The notes below the pieces were generated by a model. The model did not search any database and had not been told where the DNA came from. It worked only from the letters and a program-made list of their open reading frames with translations. The translations under genes were made by a program, and so were the position numbers. Below, piece by piece: positions 9,466-20,399 of a stretch of 64,000 bases of DNA; the stretch's first letter is position 1; the number at the start of each line of letters is the position of its first letter. Source of the stretch: Acidovorax sp. A1169 (GTDB lineage: Bacteria; Pseudomonadota; Gammaproteobacteria; Burkholderiales; Burkholderiaceae_C); the NCBI RefSeq assembly GCF_030704685.1, contig NZ_JAUZDX010000004.1, positions 62,001 to 126,000 on the forward strand, written 5' to 3'.

Positions 9466-10971
9466 TCATGCGTCTTGCGCGTTGGGCAATGCCAGGCGCG
9501 AGGTATCTTCCTCGTTCTCTTCCACACCCACACGGCCTTCGTTCAGGCGCGCGATGTCTTCGGCGGTGATGTCGCCCGTCACATAGGTGCCGTCAAAGCA
9601 CGATGCGTCGAAACCGACGATGGCCTTGTTGAGCGAGCCGATGGCGCGCTTCATGCCGTCCACGTCCTGGTAGATCAGGGCGTCGCAGCCGATGACCTGG
9701 CGGATCTCTTCCACCGTGCGGCCATGGGCCACCAGCTCGCTGCTGGTGGGCATGTCGATGCCGTACACGTTGGGGTAGCGCACCGGCGGCGCGGCGCTGG
9801 CCAGGTAGACGTTGCGGGCACCGGCGTCGCGCGCCATCTGCACGATTTCGCGCGAGGTGGTGCCGCGCACGATGGAATCATCCACCAGCAGCACGTTGCG
9901 GCCCTTGAACTCGCTGGCGATCACATTGAGCTTCTGGCGCACGGACTTCTTGCGCACGCCTTGCCCCGGCATGATGAAGGTGCGGCCCACGTAGCGGTTC
10001 TTCACGAAGCCCTCGCGGTACGGAACGCCCAGCAGGTGCGCCAGTTGCGTGGCGCTGGGCCGGCTCGATTCGGGGATGGGGATGATCACGTCGATCTCGT
10101 TGGGCGGCACCGTGGACACCACGCGCTTGGCCAGGGCCTCGCCCAGGTTCAGGCGCGCCTGGTAGACCGAGATGCCGTCCAACACCGAATCGGGGCGTGC
10201 CAAGTACACGAACTCGAAGATACAGGGGTTGAGCTGCGGGTTCTCGGCGCACTGGGCCGAATGCACGGTGCCGTCGAGCGTGATGAACACGGCCTCGCCG
10301 GGTTCGACATTGCGCTCGAACACGTGCGAGGTGCCCTCCAGCGCCACCGATTCGCTGCCCACCATGACGTTGCCGTCCACGCTGCGGCCAATGGCCAGCG
10401 GGCGGATGCCATGCGGGTCGCGGAAGGCCAGCAGGCCGTGGCCGGCGATCATGGCGATCACGGCATACGAGCCCTTGATGCGCTTGTGCACGGCACGCAC
10501 AGCGTCGAACACATTTTCGGGCCGCAGCGGTACGCCTGCGGTGGCGCGCTCGAGTTCGTGCGCGAACACGTTGAGCAGCACTTCCGAGTCGCTGTCGGTG
10601 TTGGTGTGGCGGTGGTCGGTCTGGAACAGCTCGGTGCGCAGCGTCTGGGCATTGGTCAGGTTGCCGTTGTGCACCAGCACCAGGCCGAAAGGCGCGTTCA
10701 CGTAGAAGGGCTGGGCCTCTTCTTCGCTGTAGGCGTTGCCGGCGGTGGGGTAGCGCACCTGGCCCAGGCCCACATTGCCGGGCAAGGCCCGCATGTTGCG
10801 CGTGCGGAACACGTCGCGCACCATGCCCTTGGCCTTGTGCATGAAGAACTTGCGGCCCTGCTGGGTCACGATGCCGGCGGCATCCTGGCCCCGGTGCTGC
10901 AGCAGCAGCAATGCGTCATAGATCAACTGATTGACGGGCGCGGTACTGACGACGCCGACGATTCCACACAT
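9466..10971 (-). CDS. purF: Amidophosphoribosyltransferase
   Basis: A 501-residue enzyme catalysing the first step of purine synthesis, glutamine plus PRPP to phosphoribosylamine. The start at 10971 is set by the catalytic N-terminal cysteine (MCGIVGVVS), which must be residue 2 after Met removal. The class II glutaminase domain occupies about residues 1-235 and the phosphoribosyltransferase domain follows, with the PRPP loop in NVLLVDDSIVRGTTSREIV. It follows cvpA by 72 bases on the same strand, the usual cvpA-purF pairing. Confidence 0.98.
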   Translation of the reverse strand: MCGIVGVVSTAPVNQLIYDALLLLQHRGQDAAGIVTQQGRKFFMHKAKGMVRDVFRTRNMRALPGNVGLGQVRYPTAGNAYSEEEAQPFYVNAPFGLVLVHNGNLTNAQTLRTELFQTDHRHTNTDSDSEVLLNVFAHELERATAGVPLRPENVFDAVRAVHKRIKGSYAVIAMIAGHGLLAFRDPHGIRPLAIGRSVDGNVMVGSESVALEGTSHVFERNVEPGEAVFITLDGTVHSAQCAENPQLNPCIFEFVYLARPDSVLDGISVYQARLNLGEALAKRVVSTVPPNEIDVIIPIPESSRPSATQLAHLLGVPYREGFVKNRYVGRTFIMPGQGVRKKSVRQKLNVIASEFKGRNVLLVDDSIVRGTTSREIVQMARDAGARNVYLASAAPPVRYPNVYGIDMPTSSELVAHGRTVEEIRQVIGCDALIYQDVDGMKRAIGSLNKAIVGFDASCFDGTYVTGDITAEDIARLNEGRVGVEENEEDTSRLALPNAQDA

Positions 10972-11043
10972 AGTTCGTTTCCATCCGTTTGCGGGAACAT
11001 CCCCGCTGCAAACCCACGACAACAGCTTCTGGCCGTTGCCGCC

Positions 11044-11556
11044 TCACGAAGGCAAGTGCCTCGTAAATTCTTCCGGAAGCGCCGGTTTCAACCCTTCGAG
11101 CACCTGGGTCAATACCGGTGCACCCCTCGATTCCTGCCACCACGCAGCCTCGTGCAGGGGCGTGAGCCCCGCCACCACGGCCACGGCCAGCAGCAGCACC
11201 ATGCCCCGGAGCACCCCGAAGGCCGCACCCAGCGTGCGGTCCACCGGGCGCAGGCCGATGGACTCCACCAGCTTCTTGACCAGCCACGCCACGAATCCGC
11301 ACGCAAACACCGCACCGATGAACACCAGGGCAAAGCCCGCCGCATAGCGCAGGCCAGCGGCCGATTCGCCCATGGGCAGCAAAGCTGCCATATCCTCGGC
11401 CAGCCACTGCGCCACAAAAAACGCCACAACCCATCCCACCAGGGACAGCACCTCATACACCAGGCCGCGCCAGGCCCCCATCAGCATGGAGGCCAGGAGC
11501 ACGGCCACGAAAACCCAGTCCAGCGCGGCCATCACCGGCGCAGCCTGCTCCAGCAT
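11044..11556 (-). CDS. cvpA: CvpA family membrane protein
   Basis: A 170-residue integral membrane protein with about four hydrophobic segments (for example DWVFVAVLLASMLMGAWRG near the start, LVGWVVAFFVAQWLA, AGFALVFIGAVFACGFVAWL and MVLLLAVAVVAGL). The first helix and LSLVGWVVAFF are typical of CvpA (colicin V production protein), encoded next to purF in many proteobacteria. Its start overlaps the stop of the SPOR protein gene by one base (TGATG), indicating coupling; an internal ATG at 11532 (MAALDWVF) is an alternative start. Confidence 0.93.
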   Translation of the reverse strand: MLEQAAPVMAALDWVFVAVLLASMLMGAWRGLVYEVLSLVGWVVAFFVAQWLAEDMAALLPMGESAAGLRYAAGFALVFIGAVFACGFVAWLVKKLVESIGLRPVDRTLGAAFGVLRGMVLLLAVAVVAGLTPLHEAAWWQESRGAPVLTQVLEGLKPALPEEFTRHLPS

Positions 11557-12446
11557 CAGAGCGTCAGCACCGATGCCGACAGTTCCAGCGCACGGATCTT
11601 GCCAGCGGCCTTGTCCGCATCGGCCCGGTTGTTGAAGGGGCCCACGCGCACCCGAGTGCGCTTGCCGTCCTTGGTATCCACCACCTGCACAAAGGTCTTG
11701 AGGCCGGAGCGCTCCACCTTGGTGCGCGCCTCGCGGGCCTTGTCCGCGTCGGCAAACGCGCCCACCTGCACGATGAAACGGGCATCCTCGGCGCTGGCCG
11801 AAGCCACGGCGGCAGCGGCCGGCGCCGCAGTGCGGCCCTCCAGCAACGCGCGGGCCCGGGCGGCCTCGTCGTTGGCACGCGCCGGCACCGCCGGGGCGGG
11901 CGCTGGCGCAGCCGCCACCACTGCCAGCTTGGGCTCGGGTTTCGGCTCCGGTTTCGGTTCGGGCTTGTGCTCTGGCTTGGGCGCGGCGGCCACCACGGGC
12001 GGCCTGGGCACCATCGCGGGCTTGGGGCTGGCGATGATCTCCTCGCCCTCGCTCAGGCCATTGCCTGCGCTGGCCTGGCCCACCGCAGTGCGGCTGCCGG
12101 AGGGCGTGGCCGGGGCCGCTGGGCGTGCCACAGCTGCAGAGGCCGGCGCAGGCGATGGGGCCTGTGCGGCAGCGGGTGCTGGCACCACCACGGGCGCGGT
12201 CTTGTTGCGGTCGGGGATCTCGATGGGAATGTCCACCGCAATGGGGCGCGGCTGGGTGTCGAACAGCAGCGGAAACCCCACCACGCCCAGGGCCACCAGC
12301 ACGGCAGCGCCGATCAGGCGGTGGCGCGCACGCCGGCGCATCGCTTCGATGCTTTCGGCCGGGGGCGCTGCGCGCGAGCGCTTGGCCGGCTTGTCGGCCG
12401 GTGCGGGTTCACTCTGACCGGGCCACCGAAACTTGAAAAATGCCAT
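11556..12446 (-). CDS. SPOR domain protein (DedD-like)
   Basis: A 296-residue protein with a short cytoplasmic N-terminus, one membrane segment around residues 45-63 (LIGAAVLVALGVVGFPLLF), a long Pro/Ala-rich periplasmic linker that includes the repeat HKPEPKPEPKPEPK, and a C-terminal SPOR domain (about 220-296, DARFIVQVGAFADADKAREAR). SPOR domains bind denuded peptidoglycan at the division septum. Position between folC and cvpA-purF matches dedD in E. coli, supporting a cell-division role. Confidence 0.9.
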   Translation of the reverse strand: MAFFKFRWPGQSEPAPADKPAKRSRAAPPAESIEAMRRRARHRLIGAAVLVALGVVGFPLLFDTQPRPIAVDIPIEIPDRNKTAPVVVPAPAAAQAPSPAPASAAVARPAAPATPSGSRTAVGQASAGNGLSEGEEIIASPKPAMVPRPPVVAAAPKPEHKPEPKPEPKPEPKLAVVAAAPAPAPAVPARANDEAARARALLEGRTAAPAAAAVASASAEDARFIVQVGAFADADKAREARTKVERSGLKTFVQVVDTKDGKRTRVRVGPFNNRADADKAAGKIRALELSASVLTL

Positions 12447-12470
12447 GGAGTTGCGACTCGTGCGGGGTGC

Positions 12471-13799
12471 TTACGCGCCCAGATGTTTGGCGTGCAGGCG
12501 AGGGGTGCCGTTGATCAATACCCCGCCCACCGTGTAGAACGAGCCAAAGACCACGATTCTATCAGCGGGCCCTGCCGCCGCCACGGCAGCCTGCAGTGCC
12601 TGCATGGGGTCTTGGTGCACGCTGGTGGCCACCTCGCGGCGCCCGCCAGCCACCATCTGCAGGGCGTTCCACTTCTGCTGCAGCGCCGCCCCCGTCTCGG
12701 CCCGCGGCGTGGGCAGGCTGGTGAAGTACCAGCGGTCCACCAGCGGGCCCACCTTGGCCAGCATGGTGGCCAGATCCTTGTCCGCCATGGCGCCGAACAC
12801 GGCGTGCGTCGTGGGGAAGAAGCCCATTGCATCCAGGTTGGCCGTGAGGGCCGCCACCGAATGCGGGTTGTGCGCCACATCCAGCACCAGCGTGGGCTCG
12901 CCCGGCACGATCTGAAAGCGACCGGGCAGCTCCACCATGGCCATGCCCGTGCGCACGGCCTGGGCCGTCACGGGGATGCGCTCGCGCAGCGCCTCGAAGG
13001 CGGCCAGCACGCCCGCAGCGTTCACCAACTGGTTGGCGCCGCGCAACGAGGGGTAGGCCAGGCCCGCATAGCGGCGGCCGCGCCCGGCCCAGCTCCACTG
13101 CTGCTTGTCGCCCGAGACATTGAAGTCGCGGCCCGAGCGCCACAGGTCGGCGCCGATCTCCGTGGCATGGTCCACCACGCTCTGCGGGGCCATGGGGTCG
13201 CTCACGATCACCGGGCGGCCGGTGCGCATGATGCCGGCCTTCTCGCGGCCGATGCTTTCGCGGTCCTTGCCCAGGAACTCTGTGTGGTCGATGTCGATGC
13301 TGGTGATGATGGCGCAGTCGGCATCGATGATGTTGGTGGCGTCGAGCCGCCCGCCCAGGCCCACCTCCAGGATCGCCAGATCCAGGCGCGCCTGGCTCAT
13401 GAGCCGCAGGATGGCCAGGGTGCTGAACTCGAAGTAGGTCAGCGAGATGGCCGCGCCGCCCTGCACCCGGGCGGCCTCCACCGCCGCGAAGTGCGGCACC
13501 AGGTCGGCGGCGGCCACGATCTCGCCATGCACGCGGCAGCGCTCCTCGAAGTGCACCAGGTGGGGCGAGGTGTACACCCCCGTGCGGTAGCCCGACTGCA
13601 GGCCCACGGCCTCCAGCATGGCGCAGGTGGATCCCTTGCCATTGGTGCCCGCCACGGTGATCACCGGGCAGTCGAAGCGCAGCGCCATGCGGCGGGCCAC
13701 TTCGCTGACCCGGTCCAGGCCCATGTCGATGTTGTGCGGGTGCAGCTGCTCGCAGTGCTGCAGCCAGCCTTCCAGGGTGTCGATATTATTGGTGTGCAT
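12471..13799 (-). CDS. folC: Bifunctional folylpolyglutamate/dihydrofolate synthase
   Basis: A 442-residue Mur-ligase-fold enzyme that joins glutamate to dihydropteroate and to reduced folates. The P-loop is VAGTNGKGST near residue 50, and DYVGLGGRLDATN-type sequence appears as EVGLGGRLDATN. The ATG at 13799 (MHTNNIDTLEGW) is preferred over an upstream in-frame start because the conserved domain begins just after it. The gene is 24 bases upstream of the dedD-like gene and heads the folC-dedD-cvpA-purF group. Confidence 0.97.
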   Translation of the reverse strand: MHTNNIDTLEGWLQHCEQLHPHNIDMGLDRVSEVARRMALRFDCPVITVAGTNGKGSTCAMLEAVGLQSGYRTGVYTSPHLVHFEERCRVHGEIVAAADLVPHFAAVEAARVQGGAAISLTYFEFSTLAILRLMSQARLDLAILEVGLGGRLDATNIIDADCAIITSIDIDHTEFLGKDRESIGREKAGIMRTGRPVIVSDPMAPQSVVDHATEIGADLWRSGRDFNVSGDKQQWSWAGRGRRYAGLAYPSLRGANQLVNAAGVLAAFEALRERIPVTAQAVRTGMAMVELPGRFQIVPGEPTLVLDVAHNPHSVAALTANLDAMGFFPTTHAVFGAMADKDLATMLAKVGPLVDRWYFTSLPTPRAETGAALQQKWNALQMVAGGRREVATSVHQDPMQALQAAVAAAGPADRIVVFGSFYTVGGVLINGTPRLHAKHLGA

Positions 13800-13856
13800 A
13801 CAGCCTGCGATTGTCGCCGAGCCCACGGTCGTGCACACCTTCAATCCCTATTACCC

Positions 13857-14246
13857 ATGACAAGCCCCCGCACCATCACCCTCTACGGCATTCCCAACTG
13901 CGATACCGTGAAGAAGGCCCGCACCTGGTTCACCGACCAGGGGCTGGCCTACGTGTTCCACGATTTCAAGAAGCAAGGCGTCCCCGCCGACCGCTTGCCC
14001 GCCTGGCTGGCCGCCGTGGGGCGCGACAAGCTCGTGAACCGCCAAGGCACCACCTGGCGCAAGCTCGACGCGGACACCCAGGCCGCCGTGACCGACGACG
14101 CCAGCGCCAGCGCCCTGCTGCAGGCCCAGCCCAGCGTGGTCAAACGCCCTGTGGTGGAGTGGGTGCAGGGCGGCACGACCCGTATTTCGGTCGGTTTTGT
14201 GCCCGAGACCTGGAACGAATGGGGTTCAGCGGGCTCCAACAGCTGA
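13857..14246 (+). CDS. ArsC/Spx-family reductase (YffB-like)
   Basis: A 129-residue thioredoxin-fold protein beginning MTSPRTITLYGIPNCDTVKKARTW, with a single N-terminal cysteine (YGIPNCDTVKKA) and KRPVVEW near the end, as in the YffB/Spx/ArsC family. True arsenate reductases have other conserved residues, so this is the poorly characterised YffB-type branch. It is transcribed divergently from folC with 57 bases between starts. Confidence 0.9.
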   Translation: MTSPRTITLYGIPNCDTVKKARTWFTDQGLAYVFHDFKKQGVPADRLPAWLAAVGRDKLVNRQGTTWRKLDADTQAAVTDDASASALLQAQPSVVKRPVVEWVQGGTTRISVGFVPETWNEWGSAGSNS

Positions 14247-14392
14247 CATCGCAGGGATTGCGTGCACTGAAACCGGAGATATTGCACAAATCTTTACGCA
14301 GTTTTACGGCCTGCCCACCCGGTATTGACGGGTAGCGCCTAAACTTTTCAACAGTCTGGTGCGTTATGTACCGACCTGAAAGGAGTTTCTCC

Positions 14393-15016
14393 ATGAAAAA
14401 GATCGTCGTTTTTTCCGCCATGGCAGCCATTGCCTCCATGGCCGCAGCCCAGGAACAGGGCCGCGTGCTCTCGACCACCCCCATCGTCCAGCAGGTGGCC
14501 GTGCCCCAGCAGGTATGCAACAACGAGACCGTGTACAGCGGCAACCGCACCACGGGTGGTGGCGCAGTGATCGGTGCGATTGCCGGCGGTGCCGTCGGCA
14601 ACCAGATCGGCAAGGGCAGTGGCCGCGCGGCGGCCACTGCACTGGGCCTGATCGGTGGTGCCGTGCTGGGCAACAACATCGAGGGCGGCCAGCCGCAGTA
14701 CGAAAACGTGCAGCGCTGCCAGAACCAGACCTACTACGAGAACCGCACCGTGGGCTACAACGTGACCTACGAATACGCAGGCCGCCAGTACACCACCCGC
14801 ACCCAGTACGACCCGGGCCGCTGGATCCCCGTGAGCGTGCAGCCGGGCCAGACCTACTCCACGGAGCCCTCGTACCAGCAAGGCTACGCCCAGCCCGGCG
14901 TGGTCACCTCGACCTACCCGGCACCGCCCCCCACTTACGTGACGCCCCCGGTCACGGTGATCGAGTACGGCTACGACCGCTCGTACCACCACCCGCGCAA
15001 TCCCTACTGGCGCTAA
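14393..15016 (+). CDS. Glycine-zipper 2TM domain outer membrane/periplasmic protein
   Basis: A 207-residue exported protein. The start at 14393 has a good AAAGGAG ribosome site 8 bases upstream and gives a signal peptide (MKKIVVFSAMAAIASMAAAQ). A glycine zipper follows at about residues 55-85 (GGAVIGAIAGGAVGNQIGKG, then GLIGGAVLGNNI), the 17-kDa surface-antigen type. The C-terminal half is rich in Tyr, Pro and Thr. Monocistronic, closed by a strong terminator. A role in envelope integrity is usual for the family but not shown here. Confidence 0.88.
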   Translation: MKKIVVFSAMAAIASMAAAQEQGRVLSTTPIVQQVAVPQQVCNNETVYSGNRTTGGGAVIGAIAGGAVGNQIGKGSGRAAATALGLIGGAVLGNNIEGGQPQYENVQRCQNQTYYENRTVGYNVTYEYAGRQYTTRTQYDPGRWIPVSVQPGQTYSTEPSYQQGYAQPGVVTSTYPAPPPTYVTPPVTVIEYGYDRSYHHPRNPYWR

Positions 15017-15125
15017 AAACCGCTGAGTTCGGGTGGGCAGCCCAGGCAGCCGGCGGCATGCGCACGCTGCCGGCCCAGTGACCATTGCCGTTGACGGCTG
15101 CCCTCCCCTGGCGTCCAGCCCTCCA

Positions 15126-15147
15126 AGAGCCCTTCGGGGCTCTTTTT
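15126..15147 (+). terminator. Rho-independent terminator
   Basis: A 7-bp stem (AGAGCCC at 15126-15132 with GGGCTCT at 15137-15143), TTCG tetraloop, followed by seven further T residues. It lies about 110 bases after the glycine-zipper gene. Confidence 0.92.
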
Positions 15148-15214
15148 TTTGCCCTGCGCCGCATCGAAAGCTTCAATGCGGCACGGTGGCCTAAAATCAG
15201 GGGTTTCCCTCTAA

Positions 15215-16909
<1,695 letters not shown>

Positions 16910-16930
16910 CAACGCCCTGCAGCATATGGA

Positions 16931-16958
16931 AAGCCACCCTCGGGTGGCTTTTTTATTT
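16931..16958 (+). terminator. Rho-independent terminator of argG
   Basis: A 9-bp perfect stem (AAGCCACCC with GGGTGGCTT, 16931-16939 and 16942-16950), a two-base loop, and a T-rich tail. It lies 20 bases beyond the argG stop, in the short gap before the convergent end of murB. Confidence 0.92.
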
Positions 16959-16977
16959 GTTCGACAGTCCGAAAGGA

Positions 16978-18051
16978 CTACACCACCACCGGCTCCGGCT
17001 CCAGCCGGATGCCGAAGCGCTCGTACACACTGGTCTGAATCGCCTTGGCCAGGGTCATCACCTCGCCGCCGGTCACGCTGTGGGCACCGCGCCCGCGGTT
17101 GACCAGCACCAGGGCCTGCTTTTCGTACACGCCGGCCTTGCCGATGGACTTGCCCTTCCAGCCGCAGGCGTCGATGAGCCAGCCCGCTGCCAGCTTGATG
17201 CTGCCGTCGGGCATGGGGTAGTGCACGATCTTGGGCTCGCGCGCAATGATGTCGGCGCACTGCTCGGGCGATACCGTGGGGTTTTTGAAGAAACTGCCGG
17301 CATTGCCCACCACGGCGGGGTCGGGCAGCTTGGCGCGGCGGATGTCGCACACCCAGTCGAACATCTGCTGCGCCGTGGGCTGTTCGATACCGGCCTCGGC
17401 CCTGCGGCGCTCCAGCTCCACGTAGCCCAGCACCGGCTTCCAGGGGCGCGGCAGCCGAAAGCGCACGTGCGTGATCACCGCGCGCCCGGCCAGGCCCATG
17501 CCGCGCGGCAGCCCGCCGGCCACCTCGGGTTGTGAGGGGGCGTGCTTGAACACCGAGTCGCGGTAACCGAAGGCGCACTGCGCGGCGTTGAGCGTAAAGC
17601 GCTCACCCGTGGCCAGGTCCATCGCGTCCAGCGACTCGAAGCGGTCCTGCAATTCCACGCCATAGGCGCCGATGTTCTGCACCGGCGATGCCCCCACGGT
17701 GCCGGGGATCAGCGCCAGGTTTTCCAGGCCCGGATAGCCCTGCGCGAGGGTCCAGGCCACGCAGTCGTGCCAGACCTCGCCGGCGCCCGCCTCGACGATG
17801 AAGGCCTTGGGGGTTTCATCGACCAGGCGCAGGCCCTTGATCTCCATCTTCAGCACCACGGGGCGCACGTCACCGGTCAGAATGATGTTGCTGCCACCGC
17901 CCAGCACGAAGACCGGGCTGCCAGACAGTTCTTTATCGGCCAGGAAGGCCGAAATATCATCGGCCGAGCGCACGCGCACCAGGGTTTGGGCGCGTGCCGC
18001 AATGCCGAAGGTGTTGCAGGGCTGCAAAGGGGCGTTTTTCTCGACTACCAT
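16978..18051 (-). CDS. murB: UDP-N-acetylenolpyruvoylglucosamine reductase
   Basis: A 357-residue flavoenzyme that reduces the enolpyruvyl group to form UDP-N-acetylmuramate in peptidoglycan synthesis. Conserved elements include NTFGIAA near the start, [13 protein letters not shown] (FAD site), [27 protein letters not shown] and [10 protein letters not shown]. The length and the late YRDS loop indicate the type I (E. coli-like) enzyme. The ATG at 18051 is chosen for the [15 protein letters not shown] start; the frame stays open upstream but without homology. Divergent from yajQ. Confidence 0.97.
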   Translation of the reverse strand: MVVEKNAPLQPCNTFGIAARAQTLVRVRSADDISAFLADKELSGSPVFVLGGGSNIILTGDVRPVVLKMEIKGLRLVDETPKAFIVEAGAGEVWHDCVAWTLAQGYPGLENLALIPGTVGASPVQNIGAYGVELQDRFESLDAMDLATGERFTLNAAQCAFGYRDSVFKHAPSQPEVAGGLPRGMGLAGRAVITHVRFRLPRPWKPVLGYVELERRRAEAGIEQPTAQQMFDWVCDIRRAKLPDPAVVGNAGSFFKNPTVSPEQCADIIAREPKIVHYPMPDGSIKLAAGWLIDACGWKGKSIGKAGVYEKQALVLVNRGRGAHSVTGGEVMTLAKAIQTSVYERFGIRLEPEPVVV

Positions 18052-18124
18052 TGGCCCGATTGTCGCACCCGCGCATCCTGGCGCTGCGGCGAAAACCGTA
18101 TTCCCGAGAGAGAGAACCACCACC

Positions 18125-18610
18125 ATGCCATCTTTTGACACCGTCTGCGAAGCCAACCTGGTCGAAGTGAAGAACGCGGTCGAAAACACCGCCAAGGAAA
18201 TCGGCACCCGTTTCGACTTCAAAGGCACCTCGGCCAGCATCGAGATCAAGGACAAGGACATCACCCTGATCGGCGACGCGGACTTCCAGCTCACCCAGAT
18301 CGAAGACGTGCTGCGCAACAAGCTCACCAAGCGCAATGTGGACGTGCGCTTCCTGGACATGGGCGACGTGCAGAAAATGGGCGGTGACAAGGTCAAGCAG
18401 GTCATCAAGGTACGCAACGGCATCGAGAGCGAGCTGGCCAAGAAGATCCAGAAGCTCATGAAGGAAAGCAAGCTCAAGGTGCAGGCCGCCATCCAGGAGG
18501 ACAAGGTGCGCATCACCGGCGCCAAGCGCGACGACCTGCAGGCGGCCATGGCGCTGATCCGCAAGGACGTGACCGACGTCCCGCTGTCGTTCGACAACTT
18601 CCGCGACTGA
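18125..18610 (+). CDS. yajQ: YajQ family nucleotide (cyclic di-GMP)-binding protein
   Basis: A 161-residue protein matching the YajQ family throughout, from [19 protein letters not shown] to [11 protein letters not shown]. Members bind nucleotides, and the Xanthomonas homologue is a cyclic di-GMP effector. Cytoplasmic. A ribosome site GAGAGAGA precedes the ATG. It is the first of three plus-strand genes (yajQ, aspartic protease, degenerate HD-GYP protein) separated by about 25 bases each. Confidence 0.96.
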   Translation: MPSFDTVCEANLVEVKNAVENTAKEIGTRFDFKGTSASIEIKDKDITLIGDADFQLTQIEDVLRNKLTKRNVDVRFLDMGDVQKMGGDKVKQVIKVRNGIESELAKKIQKLMKESKLKVQAAIQEDKVRITGAKRDDLQAAMALIRKDVTDVPLSFDNFRD

Positions 18611-18633
18611 AGAACAGCGCGGCCACCATCTCC

Positions 18634-19287
18634 ATGCAAGCCCTTCGCACTGCGATCTCCCTGGCCCTGGCGGCCGGCCTGGCCCTTGCGCTGCCTGCGG
18701 TGGCCGCCGACCAGTCCATCGCCCTGGCCGGCGTGCTCGGCAGCAAGGCCCTGCTGGTGGTCGATGGCAGCGCGCCACGCGCCGTCGGTCCGGGCGAGAC
18801 GCACCAGGGCGTGAAGGTGCTGTCCGTGACACGCGATGAGGCCACGGTGGAAGTCCAGGGCACCCGCCGGCTGCTCAGGCTGGGTGAGTCCCCCGTGGCG
18901 CTGGGCTCCAGCGGCAGCGGCAAGCGCATCGTGCTGATGGCAGACAACCAGGGCCACTTCATCAACACCGGCACCATCAACGGCAAGCAGATGAAGTACA
19001 TGGTGGACACCGGCGCGTCCGTGGTCGCCATCGGCAGGCCCGACGCGGAGCGCATGGGCATCAAGGTCGACGACAGCCAGAAAGTGATCATGAGCACGGC
19101 CAACGGCTCCGCGACCGGTTGGCGTGTGCGCCTCAATTCCGTGCGCCTGGGCGACGTGGAAGTGCTCGGTGTGACGGCGGTCATCATGCCCGAGGGCATG
19201 CCCTTCGTGCTGCTGGGCAACAGCTTTCTGACGCAGTTCCAGATGACCCGCACCAACGACCAGATGGTGCTGGAAAAGCGCCACTGA
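18634..19287 (+). CDS. Retropepsin-like aspartic protease (TIGR02281 type)
   Basis: A 217-residue protein with a signal peptide (MQALRTAISLALAAGLALAL, cleavage expected after AVAA) and a single retropepsin-like domain. The catalytic motif is MVDTGAS with D125. A single DTG motif implies that the active form is a dimer, as in retropepsins. The domain ends with VLLGNSFLTQF, the usual flap/C-terminal motif. Periplasmic or secreted. It lies 23 bases after yajQ and 26 before the HD-GYP-like gene. Confidence 0.88.
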   Translation: MQALRTAISLALAAGLALALPAVAADQSIALAGVLGSKALLVVDGSAPRAVGPGETHQGVKVLSVTRDEATVEVQGTRRLLRLGESPVALGSSGSGKRIVLMADNQGHFINTGTINGKQMKYMVDTGASVVAIGRPDAERMGIKVDDSQKVIMSTANGSATGWRVRLNSVRLGDVEVLGVTAVIMPEGMPFVLLGNSFLTQFQMTRTNDQMVLEKRH

Positions 19288-19313
19288 GCAGACGTGGCCC
19301 CACCAACCCCGCC

Positions 19314-20348
19314 ATGAACGCCACCACCCACCTGCCCAGTAACAGCAGCCCCCATGAGGGCGAGTACGAGGACTTGCTCGGCCTGTGGTCGGACCTGGAG
19401 TCGGCCCTGTCGGTGCTGCTGTCGAAGCCGCTGCAGGTGCAGGATTTTCCGGGCAAGGTGCGCAGTTTCGACCTGTGGCTGCAGGACCTGGTGGCGCACG
19501 ACATCGACGCGGCGCTGTACCTCATGTTTCAGTTGGCCTCCACCTCGTCGGTGGGCTACAGCGCAGCGCACGCGCTGGTCTGCGGCACCTTGTGCCACAT
19601 CATGGCGCAGGACCTGCGCCTGGTGCAGAGCGAACGCGACAGCCTCGTGCGTGCCGCACTCACCATGAACATCGGCATGACCGCGCTGCAGGACGAACTG
19701 GCCGAACAGCGCGAGCGCCCCAGCAACGTGCAGCAGGAAGCCATCCGCAGCCACCCCGAGGAGAGCCAGGCCCTGCTGGAGCGTTTGTTCGTGAACGACC
19801 CGCTGTGGCTCGAGGTCGTGGGCCAGCACCACACCAACATGGCCGATCAGGTTCCCCTGGCCCAGCAGAACCCCGAGGACCGCCTCACGCGCATCCTGGG
19901 CACCATCGACCGCTACGCGGCCATGATCAGCCCGCGCAAGTCGCGCGCGGGGCGCAGCGCCACCGATTCGGTGCGCGCCATCGTGGGCCAGGAAGTGGAC
20001 CAGCGCGACGAGGTGAGCTATACGCTCGTGCGCTCCATCGGCCTGTGCCCGCCCGGCACCTTTGTGCGGCTGGACAACGGCGAGGTGGCCATCGTGCTGC
20101 GCCGCAGCGAAAAGGCCAACTACCCGCTGGTGGCCAGCCTGCTCGACCCCGTGGGCCAGCAGCAGAACCTGCCCAACCTGTACCAGACGGCCAGCGGCAA
20201 GCCGCGCATCCAGTCAGCCGTGGCCCGCTCGGCGGTGAAGGTGGAGCTCAACCACCGCACCATGGTGCGCCTGGGCCTGTATGCGGCGCAGCGCATCTCG
20301 AGCATGCGCTCGCTCATCACGGCACCCGCATCGCTCGGAACGCGCTGA
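19314..20348 (+). CDS. Degenerate HD-GYP domain protein
   Basis: A 344-residue protein whose order of motifs follows HD-GYP phosphodiesterases but whose metal ligands are mostly altered. H86 in AAHALVCG fits the first His; the HDIGK box is MNIGM (residues 118-122); H147-P fits the following His-Pro; and HHTNMAD (172-178) replaces HHExxDGxGYP. The C-terminal segment SIGLCPPGTFVRLDNGEVAIV (from 241) also occurs in HD-GYP proteins. Loss of HD and GYP residues suggests a non-catalytic sensor or cyclic-di-GMP-binding adaptor. It follows yajQ in the same direction, which fits a cyclic-di-GMP theme. Confidence 0.75.
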   Translation: MNATTHLPSNSSPHEGEYEDLLGLWSDLESALSVLLSKPLQVQDFPGKVRSFDLWLQDLVAHDIDAALYLMFQLASTSSVGYSAAHALVCGTLCHIMAQDLRLVQSERDSLVRAALTMNIGMTALQDELAEQRERPSNVQQEAIRSHPEESQALLERLFVNDPLWLEVVGQHHTNMADQVPLAQQNPEDRLTRILGTIDRYAAMISPRKSRAGRSATDSVRAIVGQEVDQRDEVSYTLVRSIGLCPPGTFVRLDNGEVAIVLRRSEKANYPLVASLLDPVGQQQNLPNLYQTASGKPRIQSAVARSAVKVELNHRTMVRLGLYAAQRISSMRSLITAPASLGTR

Positions 20349-20359
20349 TCTATTGCAGA

Positions 20360-20376
20360 GCAGCCCACCGGGCTGC
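20360..20376. terminator. Inverted repeat between convergent genes
   Basis: A 7-bp stem GCAGCCC/GGGCTGC with a 3-base loop in the 51-base gap between the HD-GYP-like gene and plsY. No T run on either strand, so it is at best a weak bidirectional terminator. Confidence 0.4.
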
Positions 20377-20399
20377 AGCCTTCGCGATCATGGAAGAAC

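Noticed and set aside
9280-12417. Very long plus-strand open frame (over 1000 codons) opposite purF, cvpA and the SPOR gene
   Set aside because: It is antisense to well-recognised genes, its protein is His/Ala/Gly/Arg-rich low complexity, and similar long frames oppose other genes in this GC-rich sequence.
14325-14353. TTGACG-like -35 upstream of the glycine-zipper gene
   Set aside because: No acceptable -10 hexamer at 16-18 base spacing.
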